Shown: positions 46,971 through 55,670 of the stretch, in pieces
Layout of the letters: each line of letters opens with the position of its first letter
How positions within the stretch are numbered: the first letter of the stretch is position 1
Assembly: GCA_947497175.1 (NCBI GenBank)
Contig: CANMFM010000008.1
Span: 310,001-374,000 of the forward strand
DNA from: an uncultured Aquimarina sp.
GTDB lineage: Bacteria; Bacteroidota; Bacteroidia; Flavobacteriales; Flavobacteriaceae
Length of the DNA: 64,000 nt
Reading direction: 5' to 3'
Program-made: the position numbers and the translations under genes
The notes under the pieces: generated by a model
What the model saw: the letters and a program-made list of their open reading frames with translations, nothing else
The model's database searches: none
Told to the model about the DNA's origin: nothing

Positions 46971-46998
46971 AAAGGCTTTGGAAATCCCAAAGCCTTTT
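46971..46998 (-). terminator. terminator after recQ
   Basis: AAAGGCTTTGG pairs with CCCAAAGCCTTTT around AAAT; it lies 22 bp after the recQ stop, T-rich on the minus strand. Confidence 0.8.
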
Positions 46999-47019
46999 AT
47001 ATATAAGTCAAACATGGTA

Positions 47020-49218
47020 TTAATTTGCTACATCGCTGATAAATTTGATTCGATATAAACGCAGTTCTTCATCGTCATAATCGCCGTCAAACTCTTCAAT
47101 CGCAATATCGATTTTATCATTTTCAGCTTCAAGAAAATAGTCATGAATTTCTTCCTGTTGATCTTCATCCAGAATTTCATCTATCCAATACGTAATATTA
47201 AGTTTTGTACCACTATACACAATAGCCTCCATTTCCTTGATAAACTCCGGCATTTCCATCCCTTTAGCTGATGCAATATCATTAAGAGGCAACTTTCTAT
47301 CAACATTTTGTATAATATAAAGTTTTAGGCCACTATTGGCTCCAGTACTTTTAACAACAAAATCATCAGGACGTATAATTTCATTTTCTTCAACATATTT
47401 GGCAATAAACTCCACAAAGGGTTTTCCATATTTTTTGGCTTTACCTTCGCCAACACCGTGAACATTTCCCAATTCTTCAATGTTTACAGGGTATTTTAAG
47501 GCCATATCCTCTAGCGACGGGTCCTGAAATACGACAAAAGGAGGAACACCTAGTTTTTTAGCGACCGTTTTCCGTAAATCCTTGAGCATTCCTACTAAAC
47601 GATCGTCGGTACTACCACTAGACTTTGATGCCGTAATGATAGTATCATCAGTAGTTTCGTTATAAATATGATCTTCGGTCATCATAAAGCTTATCGGATT
47701 CTTAATAAAATCTAATCCTGCTTTAGTTACCTTAATAACACCATATGTTTCTATATCTTTTTTGAGGTATCCAGCCACTAACACTTGTCTTATTAGTGCC
47801 ATCCAGTATTTATCCTCTTTAGAACTTCCGCTTCCAAAAAAGGATTGCTTATCCGTTTTATGAGACAGTATCAACGCATTACTTTTTCCTATAAGTGTAT
47901 TGACTACTTCTTTGGATTTATATATTTCGCCAGTTTGTTTTACTACTTCAAGTAATAACTTTACTTCATCTTTGGCTTCGTGTTTTTTCTTTGGATTACG
48001 AACGTTATCGTCCATATCAGCACCTTCTCCATTAACCTCATCAAACTCTTCTCCAAAATAATGCAATATAAATTTACGTCTGGATATAGAGGTCTCTGCA
48101 AAAGCGACAACTTCTTGCAACAATGCATGACCGATTTCTTGTTCTGCAACCGGTTTACCACTCATAAACTTCTCCAGTTTTTCGATATCTTTATAAGCAT
48201 AGTAAGCAAGACAATGTCCTTCTCCTCCATCACGTCCTGCACGACCGGTTTCTTGATAATAACTCTCGATACTTTTGGGTATATCGTGATGGATTACAAA
48301 TCGTACATCCGGCTTATCGATACCCATACCAAAGGCAATGGTAGCCACAACAACATCGGCATCTTCCATCAAAAACATATCCTGGTGCCGGGCCCTTGTT
48401 TTTGCATCTAATCCGGCATGATAAGGAACAGCTTTTACGCCATTAACTTCTAGGGTTTGTGCTAGTTCTTCAACACGTTTTCTACTAAGACAATATACGA
48501 TTCCACTCTTTCCGTGATTTTGTTTTACAAAACGAATAATATCGGCGTCTACATTTTTGGTTTTGGGTCGTATTTCATAAAACAAATTTGGACGGTTAAA
48601 TGAAGCTTTAAACGTTTTTGCATTACTCATTCCCAGGTTTTTCAATATATCTTCCTGTACTTTGGGAGTTGCAGTAGCAGTCAACCCAATTATTGGAATA
48701 TCTTCACCGATCCGTTTAATAATCGTACGTAAGTTTCTATACTCTGGCCTAAAATCATGCCCCCATTCACTAATACAATGGGCCTCGTCTACAGCGAGAA
48801 ATGAAACTTTTTGAGATCTCAAAAAATCCACGTATTCTTCTTTGGTTAATGATTCTGGAGCAACATAGAGTAGTTTTGTAACTCCTTTAATAATATCATC
48901 TTTAACCTTTTTAACTTCAGATTTATTTAATGAAGAATTTAGTACGTGCGCTATACCATCCTGAGATGAAATACTACGTATGGCATCGACTTGGTTTTTC
49001 ATGAGTGCGATCAGGGGCGAAACCACGATAGCAGTTCCTTCGCACATTAAAGCAGGCAGCTGATAACATAGGGATTTTCCTCCACCTGTAGGCATTATTA
49101 CAAAAGTATTTTGCTTTCCAAGAATACTTTTAATTACCTCTTCCTGTAATCCTCTAAATTGACTAAATCCAAAATACTTTTTTAGCGCATTTTGTAAGTC
49201 AGTTTCGTTCAAACTCAT
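47020..49218 (-). CDS. recQ: ATP-dependent DNA helicase RecQ
   Basis: The 732-residue helicase has MPTGGGKSLCYQLPA (Walker A), AVDEAHCISEWGHDFRPEY (DEAH and RecQ loop), QETGRAGRDGGEGHCLAYY (motif VI), an RQC winged-helix region and a C-terminal HRDC-like domain (about 535-610). The four zinc Cys usual in the RQC are missing: the place reads SRRKFILHYFGEEFDEVNGE. It unwinds DNA 3' to 5' in repair and restart. A -7 box (minus TATATTTG, 49327-49334) lies upstream. Confidence 0.95.
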   Translation of the reverse strand: MSLNETDLQNALKKYFGFSQFRGLQEEVIKSILGKQNTFVIMPTGGGKSLCYQLPALMCEGTAIVVSPLIALMKNQVDAIRSISSQDGIAHVLNSSLNKSEVKKVKDDIIKGVTKLLYVAPESLTKEEYVDFLRSQKVSFLAVDEAHCISEWGHDFRPEYRNLRTIIKRIGEDIPIIGLTATATPKVQEDILKNLGMSNAKTFKASFNRPNLFYEIRPKTKNVDADIIRFVKQNHGKSGIVYCLSRKRVEELAQTLEVNGVKAVPYHAGLDAKTRARHQDMFLMEDADVVVATIAFGMGIDKPDVRFVIHHDIPKSIESYYQETGRAGRDGGEGHCLAYYAYKDIEKLEKFMSGKPVAEQEIGHALLQEVVAFAETSISRRKFILHYFGEEFDEVNGEGADMDDNVRNPKKKHEAKDEVKLLLEVVKQTGEIYKSKEVVNTLIGKSNALILSHKTDKQSFFGSGSSKEDKYWMALIRQVLVAGYLKKDIETYGVIKVTKAGLDFIKNPISFMMTEDHIYNETTDDTIITASKSSGSTDDRLVGMLKDLRKTVAKKLGVPPFVVFQDPSLEDMALKYPVNIEELGNVHGVGEGKAKKYGKPFVEFIAKYVEENEIIRPDDFVVKSTGANSGLKLYIIQNVDRKLPLNDIASAKGMEMPEFIKEMEAIVYSGTKLNITYWIDEILDEDQQEEIHDYFLEAENDKIDIAIEEFDGDYDDEELRLYRIKFISDVAN

Positions 49219-49326
49219 TAAATCTTTTAACTTTTATATACCAATTAAATAAAGATTTCACTAACACTAAAACCCGTTTCCCCAAACACAGATTTAGTGG
49301 ATATTTCATTTTTAATTTCAGTATGT

Positions 49327-49334
49327 CAAATATA
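49327..49334 (-). promoter_or_regulatory. -7 box for recQ
   Basis: Minus-strand TATATTTG, 109 bp upstream of the recQ ATG; no clear -33. Confidence 0.35.
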
Positions 49335-49394
49335 ATGAAAGCATAAATTAATATGCTTTTTTTTGACACTATTTAAAATTAATAAGGTATTGTA

Positions 49395-49402
49395 TACCTT
49401 TG
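49395..49402 (+). promoter_or_regulatory. -7 box for the kdsD operon
   Basis: TACCTTTG, full TANNTTTG match, 54 bp before the TTG start of the isomerase gene. An upstream TTTG lies 29 bp away, longer than usual spacing. Confidence 0.45.
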
Positions 49403-49455
49403 CGTAAATTAAAGATAATAAAATCTTTATTTATAACACTCAAATTTTTTAAATT

Positions 49456-50421
49456 TTGAACACCCAAGATACTATAATCTCATATGCCAAAAAAACCATT
49501 GCCGAAGAAGCTCAGGCAATTGCTTATTTAGAAGAACTTATTGATGAAGAATTTTCTAAGGCTGTAGAAACGATATATAACTCGAAAGGTAGAGTGATCA
49601 TTACAGGCATAGGTAAAAGTGCTATTATCGCTTCTAAAATTGTTGCAACAATGAACTCTACAGGTACTCCAGCTGTTTTTATGCACGCTGCTGATGCTAT
49701 TCATGGGGATTTAGGTAATATTCTCGAAGATGACATTGTGATTTGTATTTCTAAAAGTGGAAATACTCCAGAAATAAAAGTCTTAGTCCCGCTTATAAAA
49801 AGTTTCAAAAATACCTTAATTGGAATGACCTCTAACAAAGATTCTTTCTTAGGCCAAGAAGCGGACTATGTATTACATGCTTTTGTCGAAAAAGAAGCTT
49901 GCCCTAACAATTTGGCACCAACCACAAGTACAACAGCTCAAATGGTTATAGGAGATGCAGTAGCAGTGTGCTTATTACATCTACAAGGGTTTTCGAGTCG
50001 TGATTTTGCTAAATACCATCCCGGCGGATCTTTAGGAAAAAAACTATATCTACGAGTAAGCGACATTACATCTCGTAATGAAAAACCAGAAGTCTCACCC
50101 GACTCTAGTATTAATACTGTGATTGTTGAGATCACAGAAAAAAGATTGGGCGCAACAGCTGTTACCGATAATGGTACTATTTTGGGCATTATTACTGATG
50201 GCGATTTACGAAGAATGCTTACGACAAACACCACATTTAACGGACTTACTGCCAAAGATATCATGTCTTCTAATCCCAAACGTATTGATAATAATGCCAT
50301 GGCTGTAGATGCCTTAGAAAAATTAGAAGAAAATTCGATTACTCAATTACTCGCCGAAGAAAATGGCAAGTATACCGGACTTATACATATTCATGACCTA
50401 ATGCGAGAAGGTATTTTATAA
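49456..50421 (+). CDS. kdsD: arabinose-5-phosphate isomerase (KpsF/GutQ family), TTG start
   Basis: The 321-residue protein has a SIS domain (ITGIGKSAIIASKIVATMNSTGTPAVFMHAADAIHGDLG, SKSGNTPEIK) and two CBS domains (about 205-320). It converts ribulose-5-P to arabinose-5-P, the first step to KDO for LPS. The start codon is TTG at 49456; no ATG in frame gives the full SIS domain. Its stop overlaps the tatC ATG by one base. Confidence 0.9.
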   Translation: MNTQDTIISYAKKTIAEEAQAIAYLEELIDEEFSKAVETIYNSKGRVIITGIGKSAIIASKIVATMNSTGTPAVFMHAADAIHGDLGNILEDDIVICISKSGNTPEIKVLVPLIKSFKNTLIGMTSNKDSFLGQEADYVLHAFVEKEACPNNLAPTTSTTAQMVIGDAVAVCLLHLQGFSSRDFAKYHPGGSLGKKLYLRVSDITSRNEKPEVSPDSSINTVIVEITEKRLGATAVTDNGTILGIITDGDLRRMLTTNTTFNGLTAKDIMSSNPKRIDNNAMAVDALEKLEENSITQLLAEENGKYTGLIHIHDLMREGIL

Positions 50422-51257
50422 TGGTAAAAAACACAAAAAAAGACCCTCAATCCATGTCTTTTCTAGATCATCTGGAAGAGTTACGCTGGCATCTCATAAG
50501 AGCTACCGTTGCTGTACTTATAGCTGGCGTTGTTGCTTTTATCGCAAAAGAATTTATTTTTGATGTTTTGATATTTGGACCAAAAAAGCCAGATTTTCCG
50601 ACCTATAAAGGTTTGTGTAATTTATCAAAATTTCTGGGGTTAGACGAAAGTCTATGCTTTAAAGAACTTCCTTTTAGTGTACAAAGTAGAAAAGTAGCCG
50701 GACAATTTTCGGTTCATATCTGGACGTCTATCACTGCAGGGTTTATAATGGCGTTTCCGTATGTACTCTACGAATTCTGGAAATTTATAGCCCCAGCCAT
50801 GTATGACACCGAAAAGAAATATTCAAAAGGGTTTATAATTATCTGTTCATGTTTATTTTTTCTGGGCGTTCTTTTTGGATACTATGTAATCACACCTTTA
50901 TCAATTAATTTTTTAGGAGGTTACCAGGTAAGTAAAGAAGTTTTGAACGAATTTGATATTGATAGTTACATTGCGTTGTTAAGAGCATCAGTAATTGCAT
51001 GTGGGCTCATTTTTGAGTTGCCTGTTATTATGTTTTTCCTAACTAAAATTGGGTTAGTAACTCCAGAGTTTTTAAAGAAATATCGAAAGTTTGCTTTAGT
51101 GATAGTGCTTATTCTATCTGCTGTAATCACACCGCCAGATATTGCAAGCCAAGTTATTGTTGCGATACCAATACTAATTCTTTATGAAGTAAGTATTTAT
51201 ATTTCAAAAATTGTCATTAAAAAAGAAAAGAAAAAATTACAAAAACAAGCTACATGA
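50421..51257 (+). CDS. tatC: Tat translocase subunit TatC
   Basis: The 278-residue protein has six membrane helices. It starts with the signal-binding motif SFLDHLEELRWHLIRAT and carries a FGPKKPDFPTYKG periplasmic loop, PFxxYEFWKFIAPAMYDTEKK and VITPPDIASQVIVAIPI. It receives twin-arginine signal peptides. No tatA lies nearby. It overlaps kdsD (1 bp) and the next gene (4 bp). Confidence 0.95.
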   Translation: MVKNTKKDPQSMSFLDHLEELRWHLIRATVAVLIAGVVAFIAKEFIFDVLIFGPKKPDFPTYKGLCNLSKFLGLDESLCFKELPFSVQSRKVAGQFSVHIWTSITAGFIMAFPYVLYEFWKFIAPAMYDTEKKYSKGFIIICSCLFFLGVLFGYYVITPLSINFLGGYQVSKEVLNEFDIDSYIALLRASVIACGLIFELPVIMFFLTKIGLVTPEFLKKYRKFALVIVLILSAVITPPDIASQVIVAIPILILYEVSIYISKIVIKKEKKKLQKQAT

Positions 51258-51604
51258 GCAATATAGTTGATGAATTTAATGTTTATCGGGAAAAAATGAA
51301 TTCTCGAATTTTAGAAGATAACAATAAAATAATTAAACGGATTTTTAACCTGGACACCAATGCCTTTATGGAAGGCGCTCTAAATGTAAAAACTAAAGAA
51401 CTATTAGGTTTAGTAGCCTCTGCAGTGCTTAGATGTGATGATTGTGTACGTTATCATCTTGAGACCTGCCATAAAGAAGGTTTATCCAAAGAAGAAGTAG
51501 CCGAGGCGCTTAGCATTGCCACTTTGGTTGGCGGCACTATTGTAATTCCGCATTTGCGAAGAGCTTATGAGTTTTGGGATGCTTTAGAAGCAAAAGCTTC
51601 ATAG
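51254..51604 (+). CDS. carboxymuconolactone decarboxylase-family protein (AhpD-like)
   Basis: The 116-residue helical protein has the active motif RCDDCVRYHLETCHKEG (CxxC followed by xxH), as in AhpD-type peroxidase partners. It probably acts in thiol redox chemistry in the cytoplasm. Its ATG overlaps the tatC stop (ATGA), so the two are translated together. Confidence 0.9.
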   Translation: MSNIVDEFNVYREKMNSRILEDNNKIIKRIFNLDTNAFMEGALNVKTKELLGLVASAVLRCDDCVRYHLETCHKEGLSKEEVAEALSIATLVGGTIVIPHLRRAYEFWDALEAKAS

Positions 51605-51688
51605 TTTGAAGTTTTTAGTTAAAAAGTAGTGCGATACATTTACAGCAACATTGTAGCAACATTCAAAACATAAAGAAGTCATTGTATT

Positions 51689-52432
51689 ATGAAATTGAAA
51701 GCAGATAATTTAATGAAGTCCTACAAAGGGCGTAAAGTAGTAAAAGGTATTTCTCTTGAAGTAAATCAAGGAGAAATCGTTGGGCTTCTCGGGCCTAATG
51801 GAGCTGGTAAAACGACTTCTTTTTATATGATTGTTGGTTTGGTAAAGCCCAATGGCGGTATAATCACCTTAGATAATACTGATATTACTAAATTTCCGAT
51901 GTATAAACGTGCACAAAACGGAATTGGCTATTTGGCACAAGAGGCTTCGGTGTTTAGAAAATTAAGTATTGAAGATAATATTTTAAGTGTATTACAACTC
52001 ACAAAGCTTTCTAAAAAAGAGCAACTTCATAAAATGGAAGCGCTAATAGAAGAGTTTAGTTTGGGGCATATCAGAAAAAACCGCGGGGATCTTTTAAGTG
52101 GTGGTGAACGTAGACGAACAGAAATTGCTCGTGCACTAGCCACAGACCCTAATTTTATTTTGTTAGACGAACCCTTTGCTGGTGTCGATCCTGTGGCCGT
52201 AGAAGACATACAACGTATAGTAGCCCAGTTAAAAAACAAGAATATAGGTATTTTAATTACTGATCATAATGTACAAGAAACTCTGGCGATAACCGATCGA
52301 ACATATTTGATGTTTGAAGGGAGTATTCTTAAAGCGGGAATTCCTGAAGAACTTGCAGAAGACGAAATGGTACGCAAAGTATATCTGGGTCAAAACTTCG
52401 AGCTTAGGAAAAAGAAACTGGATTTTAATTAG
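51689..52432 (+). CDS. lptB: LPS export ABC transporter ATP-binding protein LptB
   Basis: The 247-residue ATPase has [16 protein letters not shown] (Walker A), [16 protein letters not shown] (signature) and [18 protein letters not shown] (Walker B with the LptB hallmark), then [10 protein letters not shown]. It powers extraction of LPS from the inner membrane with LptFG. It follows the kdsD-tatC genes after 84 bp, in an envelope-oriented block. Confidence 0.95.
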   Translation: MKLKADNLMKSYKGRKVVKGISLEVNQGEIVGLLGPNGAGKTTSFYMIVGLVKPNGGIITLDNTDITKFPMYKRAQNGIGYLAQEASVFRKLSIEDNILSVLQLTKLSKKEQLHKMEALIEEFSLGHIRKNRGDLLSGGERRRTEIARALATDPNFILLDEPFAGVDPVAVEDIQRIVAQLKNKNIGILITDHNVQETLAITDRTYLMFEGSILKAGIPEELAEDEMVRKVYLGQNFELRKKKLDFN

Positions 52433-52437
52433 TCTGT

Positions 52438-52540
52438 AAATAAACTACCTCAGGGCAAGCCCATGAGGCATCGGTTAAAAAATAATTTTGATTTCGAGGC
52501 AAACCTCAGAGCATTTAAATCTCGATTATCGAGTAAAAAT
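52438..52540 (+). repeat. 100-bp interspersed repeat, copy 2
   Basis: Contains CTCAGGGCAAGCCCATGAGG and GAGGCAAACCTCAGAGC, each weakly self-complementary, and CTCGATTATCGAG, a perfect short palindrome. It occupies most of the gap between lptB and pssA, which converge. Confidence 0.65.
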
Positions 52541-52567
52541 ATAATTTTAAAAACTAACCTCGAATAC

Positions 52568-53320
52568 TCATTTATTATCTCTAAAAACGAGTGACATCAA
52601 TATATACAATAAAATCACCACTGGTATTGCGATAAACTTCAGTAAAACGATCAGTACTACGGTAAGGAGTAAGAAACTGTAACGCACCTTATTTTCACGA
52701 AAACCCCAACTTTTAAATTTCAGAGAAAATAGTGGGATTTCGGCATTCAGTAAATAACAACTCATTAAGGTTAATAGTATTAAAAACCATTTATTCAATA
52801 CAATTGCTACAATCCAGGGTTCCTGCTGAAATTTAAGTATAAGTGGAAGACTAATAATCAATAATGTATTTGCCGGAGTTGGCAACCCTATAAACGAAGT
52901 GGTCTGACGCGTATCTATATTAAACTTTGCTAAGCGGTATGCAGAAGCTAACGTTACTAATAAACCCAGTAAAGACAGATAGGATACATCCATGTTTGCA
53001 ATAATTTGATCAGAACCCCATGATGCCGATGTTACATAAAACGGGTTGCCAAAAACCTGAGATAACAACTGAAACATCACTATCCCGGGAACAAGACCAC
53101 TGGTAACCATATCTGCCAAAGAGTCTAATTGTAGGCCAATCTCACTTTGCGCATTTAATATTCGTGCAGCAAAACCATCAAAAAAATCAAACCCAATCCC
53201 GAGCATTACAAAAAGAGCTGCAAGTTCTAAGGCACCCTGCACGGCAAAAATAACTGCAATGCATCCGCAAAAAAGATTAAGAAGGGTAATACAATTCGGA
53301 ATCTGCTTTTTAATCCACAT
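52568..53320 (-). CDS. pssA: CDP-diacylglycerol-serine O-phosphatidyltransferase
   Basis: From the ATG at 53320 (MWIKKQIPNCITLLNLFCG) it has the CDP-alcohol transferase signature DG-x2-AR-x8-G-x3-D-x3-D, seen as DGFAARILNAQSEIGLQLD and SLAD. About eight membrane helices follow. A longer frame starting at 53362 runs into an interspersed repeat and is rejected. It makes phosphatidylserine for phosphatidylethanolamine. Confidence 0.93.
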   Translation of the reverse strand: MWIKKQIPNCITLLNLFCGCIAVIFAVQGALELAALFVMLGIGFDFFDGFAARILNAQSEIGLQLDSLADMVTSGLVPGIVMFQLLSQVFGNPFYVTSASWGSDQIIANMDVSYLSLLGLLVTLASAYRLAKFNIDTRQTTSFIGLPTPANTLLIISLPLILKFQQEPWIVAIVLNKWFLILLTLMSCYLLNAEIPLFSLKFKSWGFRENKVRYSFLLLTVVLIVLLKFIAIPVVILLYILMSLVFRDNK

Positions 53321-53334
53321 ACATTTGATTTTTG

Positions 53335-53437
53335 AGTAAACTGCCATGGAGCAAGCCCACAAGGCATCTGTTAAAAAAGATTTTTAACTTCAAGGCTAGC
53401 CTCTCAGCATTCAAATCTCGATTATCGGGTAAAAATA
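53335..53437 (+). repeat. 100-bp interspersed repeat, copy 3
   Basis: Runs from AGTAAACTGCC to TTATCGGGTAAAAAT and aligns with 52438-52540 over its length (GCAAGCCC, GGCAT, TTAAAAAA, CTC..AGCATT.AAATCTCGATTATCG). It sits in the divergent gap between pssA and lnt, so it may lie between their promoters. Confidence 0.65.
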
Positions 53438-53546
53438 ACAAACTATTTTGGTCAATACCATCTTAGGCTTAACAAAAAAGTAGTATTCAATTTTATTATT
53501 TGTAACTAAATAAGTTTAATTTCGTCCTTATCAGGAAGTCTTTTTT

Positions 53547-55136
53547 ATGAAAAACATCATACTGTCCATAATTTCTGGACTCTTACTTGCAATGAGCTGG
53601 CCTACTTATGGCTTTCCATTATTTTTATTCTTTGGATTTGTTCCACTATTGCTTGCAGAATACAATGTTCGTTCAGCAAAATATAGCAAAACTCAAGTAT
53701 TTGGGCTTGCGTATCTCGCATTTTTTATCTGGAATGTTAGTACTACCTGGTGGATCTATAATTCATCGCCTTTCGGAATGTGGTTTGCAGAACTCGTGAA
53801 TACTTTATTAATGACGCTTGTTTTTTTACTCTTTCATATCGTAGCAAAGAGAACAACGTTTACTGTTGGGGGCATATTTCTGGCATGCATCTGGATGAGT
53901 TTTGAATATTTTCATCTGCAGTGGCAAGTATCCTGGCCCTGGCTAAATTTAGGAAATGGTTTTGCAGGTTTTACCTCGTGGATACAATGGTATGAATATA
54001 CAGGAACTTTTGGAGGAACCTTATGGATATGGATCGTTAATATTGGTGTGTTTAAGAGTATCCTGTTATTTAAAGAGCACAAGGATAAAACCATCCTATA
54101 TCGATCGGCCATTCGTAACGGATTGATTATACTTCTACCGATTGGTATTTCTTTACTTATTCTAAAAACATATACCGAAGAAGGTCACGATATAGAAGTC
54201 GTGATTCTACAACCCAATATTGATCCGTATACCGAAAAATACAACACCACAGATAAGCGTGTAAGTATTTTATTAGATTCATTAAGCCATACGGCAATTA
54301 CTCAAAACACTGATTTTATTATTGCTCCCGAAACTGTTTTTGCAGATAGTAACAGGCTTTATGATTTCCAATACTCCACTGCAAAAAGAACCGCACAAGA
54401 GATTATAAAAACACATCCTAAGGCGCATTTTCTTTCGGGCATCTCACTAATCGATATATTTAATGATCCTGCAAGAATTCGCCCTCAAACTAATGTTTAT
54501 AAAGAAAATGTATTTTATGATGACTATAATTCAGCATTTTTTGTTCGTCCCGATGGTACCGACGAGTTATATCATAAAAGTAAACTCGTAGTAGGTGTCG
54601 AAAATTTTCCATATCAAAGTGTATTAAAACCTATTCTGGGGGATGTAATGATTGATCTTGGGGGTACTGTTGCCAAAAAAACAATACAAGATGATCGCGA
54701 AGTTTTTTTTACCAAAGATAGTATTGGTGTAGGTACTATGATTTGTTATGAAAGTATCTATGGTGAATTTTCTACCGGTTATGTTCGCAACAAAGCTGAT
54801 TTTCTCGCTATAATTACCAATGATGCCTGGTGGGGAAACACACAGGGACACAAACAACATCTGGCGTATGCCAAATTACGTGCCATCGAAAACCGAAGAA
54901 GTATCGCCCGAAGTGCCAATACGGGTATTTCTGCAATTATTGATCAAACAGGACATATTGTTGCTCAATTAGGATATGAAAAACGAGGAACCTTAAAAGG
55001 AACCTTAAAAACAAACGATACGATCACTTTCTATACAAAAGCCGGAAACTACATCGCAAGAGTTTCAATTTTCTTATCCGTATTTATCTTTCTGTTTTCT
55101 GTTACCCGTCGAAAAAAGGCCATAACATCCTTATAA
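53547..55136 (+). CDS. lnt: apolipoprotein N-acyltransferase
   Basis: The 529-residue protein has about six N-terminal membrane helices (1-205) and a nitrilase-like domain with catalytic Glu 262 (IIAPETVF), Lys at 344 or 346 (YHKSKLVVGVE) and Cys 400 (MICYESIYGEF), then a last membrane helix. It adds the third acyl chain to lipoproteins in the inner membrane. The many lipoproteins in this window are its likely clients. Confidence 0.94.
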   Translation: MKNIILSIISGLLLAMSWPTYGFPLFLFFGFVPLLLAEYNVRSAKYSKTQVFGLAYLAFFIWNVSTTWWIYNSSPFGMWFAELVNTLLMTLVFLLFHIVAKRTTFTVGGIFLACIWMSFEYFHLQWQVSWPWLNLGNGFAGFTSWIQWYEYTGTFGGTLWIWIVNIGVFKSILLFKEHKDKTILYRSAIRNGLIILLPIGISLLILKTYTEEGHDIEVVILQPNIDPYTEKYNTTDKRVSILLDSLSHTAITQNTDFIIAPETVFADSNRLYDFQYSTAKRTAQEIIKTHPKAHFLSGISLIDIFNDPARIRPQTNVYKENVFYDDYNSAFFVRPDGTDELYHKSKLVVGVENFPYQSVLKPILGDVMIDLGGTVAKKTIQDDREVFFTKDSIGVGTMICYESIYGEFSTGYVRNKADFLAIITNDAWWGNTQGHKQHLAYAKLRAIENRRSIARSANTGISAIIDQTGHIVAQLGYEKRGTLKGTLKTNDTITFYTKAGNYIARVSIFLSVFIFLFSVTRRKKAITSL

Positions 55137-55172
55137 TACACGTACAACTCGCTTTGAAATACTATATATTTA

Positions 55173-55574
55173 GCTCCTGCAGCGTGCAGGAGACTTTCGC
55201 CAACGCAAGATTTGCTCCTGCAGCGTGCAGGAAGGTTTCGCCAACGTGAGATTTGCTCCTGCAGTTTGCAGGAAGGTTTCGCCAACGTGAGATTTGCTCC
55301 TGCAGCGTGCAGGAAGGTTTCGCCAATGTGAGATTTGCTCCTGCAGCGTGCAGGAAACTTTCGACAACTCAGATTTTGCTCCTGCAACGTGCAGGAAGGT
55401 TTCGCCAACGTGAGATTTGCTCCTGCAGCGTGCAGGAAGGTTTCGCCAATGTGAGATTTGCTCCTGCAGCGTGCAGGAAGGTTTCGCCAACGTGAGATTT
55501 GCTCCTGCAGCTTGCAGGAAGGTTTCGCCAACGTGAGATTTGCTCCTGCAGCGTGCAGGAAGGTTTCGCCAACT
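55173..55574. repeat. tandem array of ten 41-bp palindromic units
   Basis: Units begin at 55173, 55214, 55255, 55296, 55337, 55378, 55419, 55460, 55501 and 55542, a constant 41-bp step; the last is partial. Each has a stem TCCTGCA-GCG-TGCAGGA and then a less symmetric GTTTCGCCAACGTGAGATTT. Variation is small (for example TTT or CTT for the loop, ACTTTCGACAACTCAG in unit 5). Open frames across it are repeat artefacts. It is GC-rich against an AT-rich genome and lies between lnt and the ABC-F promoter. Confidence 0.92.
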
Positions 55575-55642
55575 CAAAATAACAAATGCAATAACCCAAA
55601 CTAAAATCGTTAACTTAATCATGGTGTTTCTTTTCAACTTTG

Positions 55643-55650
55643 TACCTTTG
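55643..55650 (+). promoter_or_regulatory. -7 box for the ABC-F gene
   Basis: TACCTTTG, full TANNTTTG match, 20 bp before the GTG at 55671 and 68 bp after the 41-bp array. Confidence 0.5.
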
Positions 55651-55670
55651 AAGCCTTATAAAAAACACCC

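Larger units (their letters stand above)
46580..47019. other. intergenic stretch: promoter at left, terminator at right
   Basis: A -7 box (minus-strand TATCTTTG, 46617-46624) serves the isomerase gene. A hairpin (GGCTTTGG / CCAAAGCC, 46971-46998) ends recQ. The roughly 350 bp between hold no open frame, repeat or structure I can support. Confidence 0.55.

Noticed and set aside
53321..53362. Longer start for pssA at 53362
   Set aside because: Adds residues that come from an interspersed repeat; homology begins at 53320.
55173..55574. CRISPR array
   Set aside because: Ten units at exactly 41 bp have no unique spacers; the whole unit repeats. No cas genes in the window.
55049..55637. Open frames on both strands across the 41-bp array
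   Set aside because: They arise from the repeat, run in several frames at once and start inside lnt or the gap; no independent coding signal.
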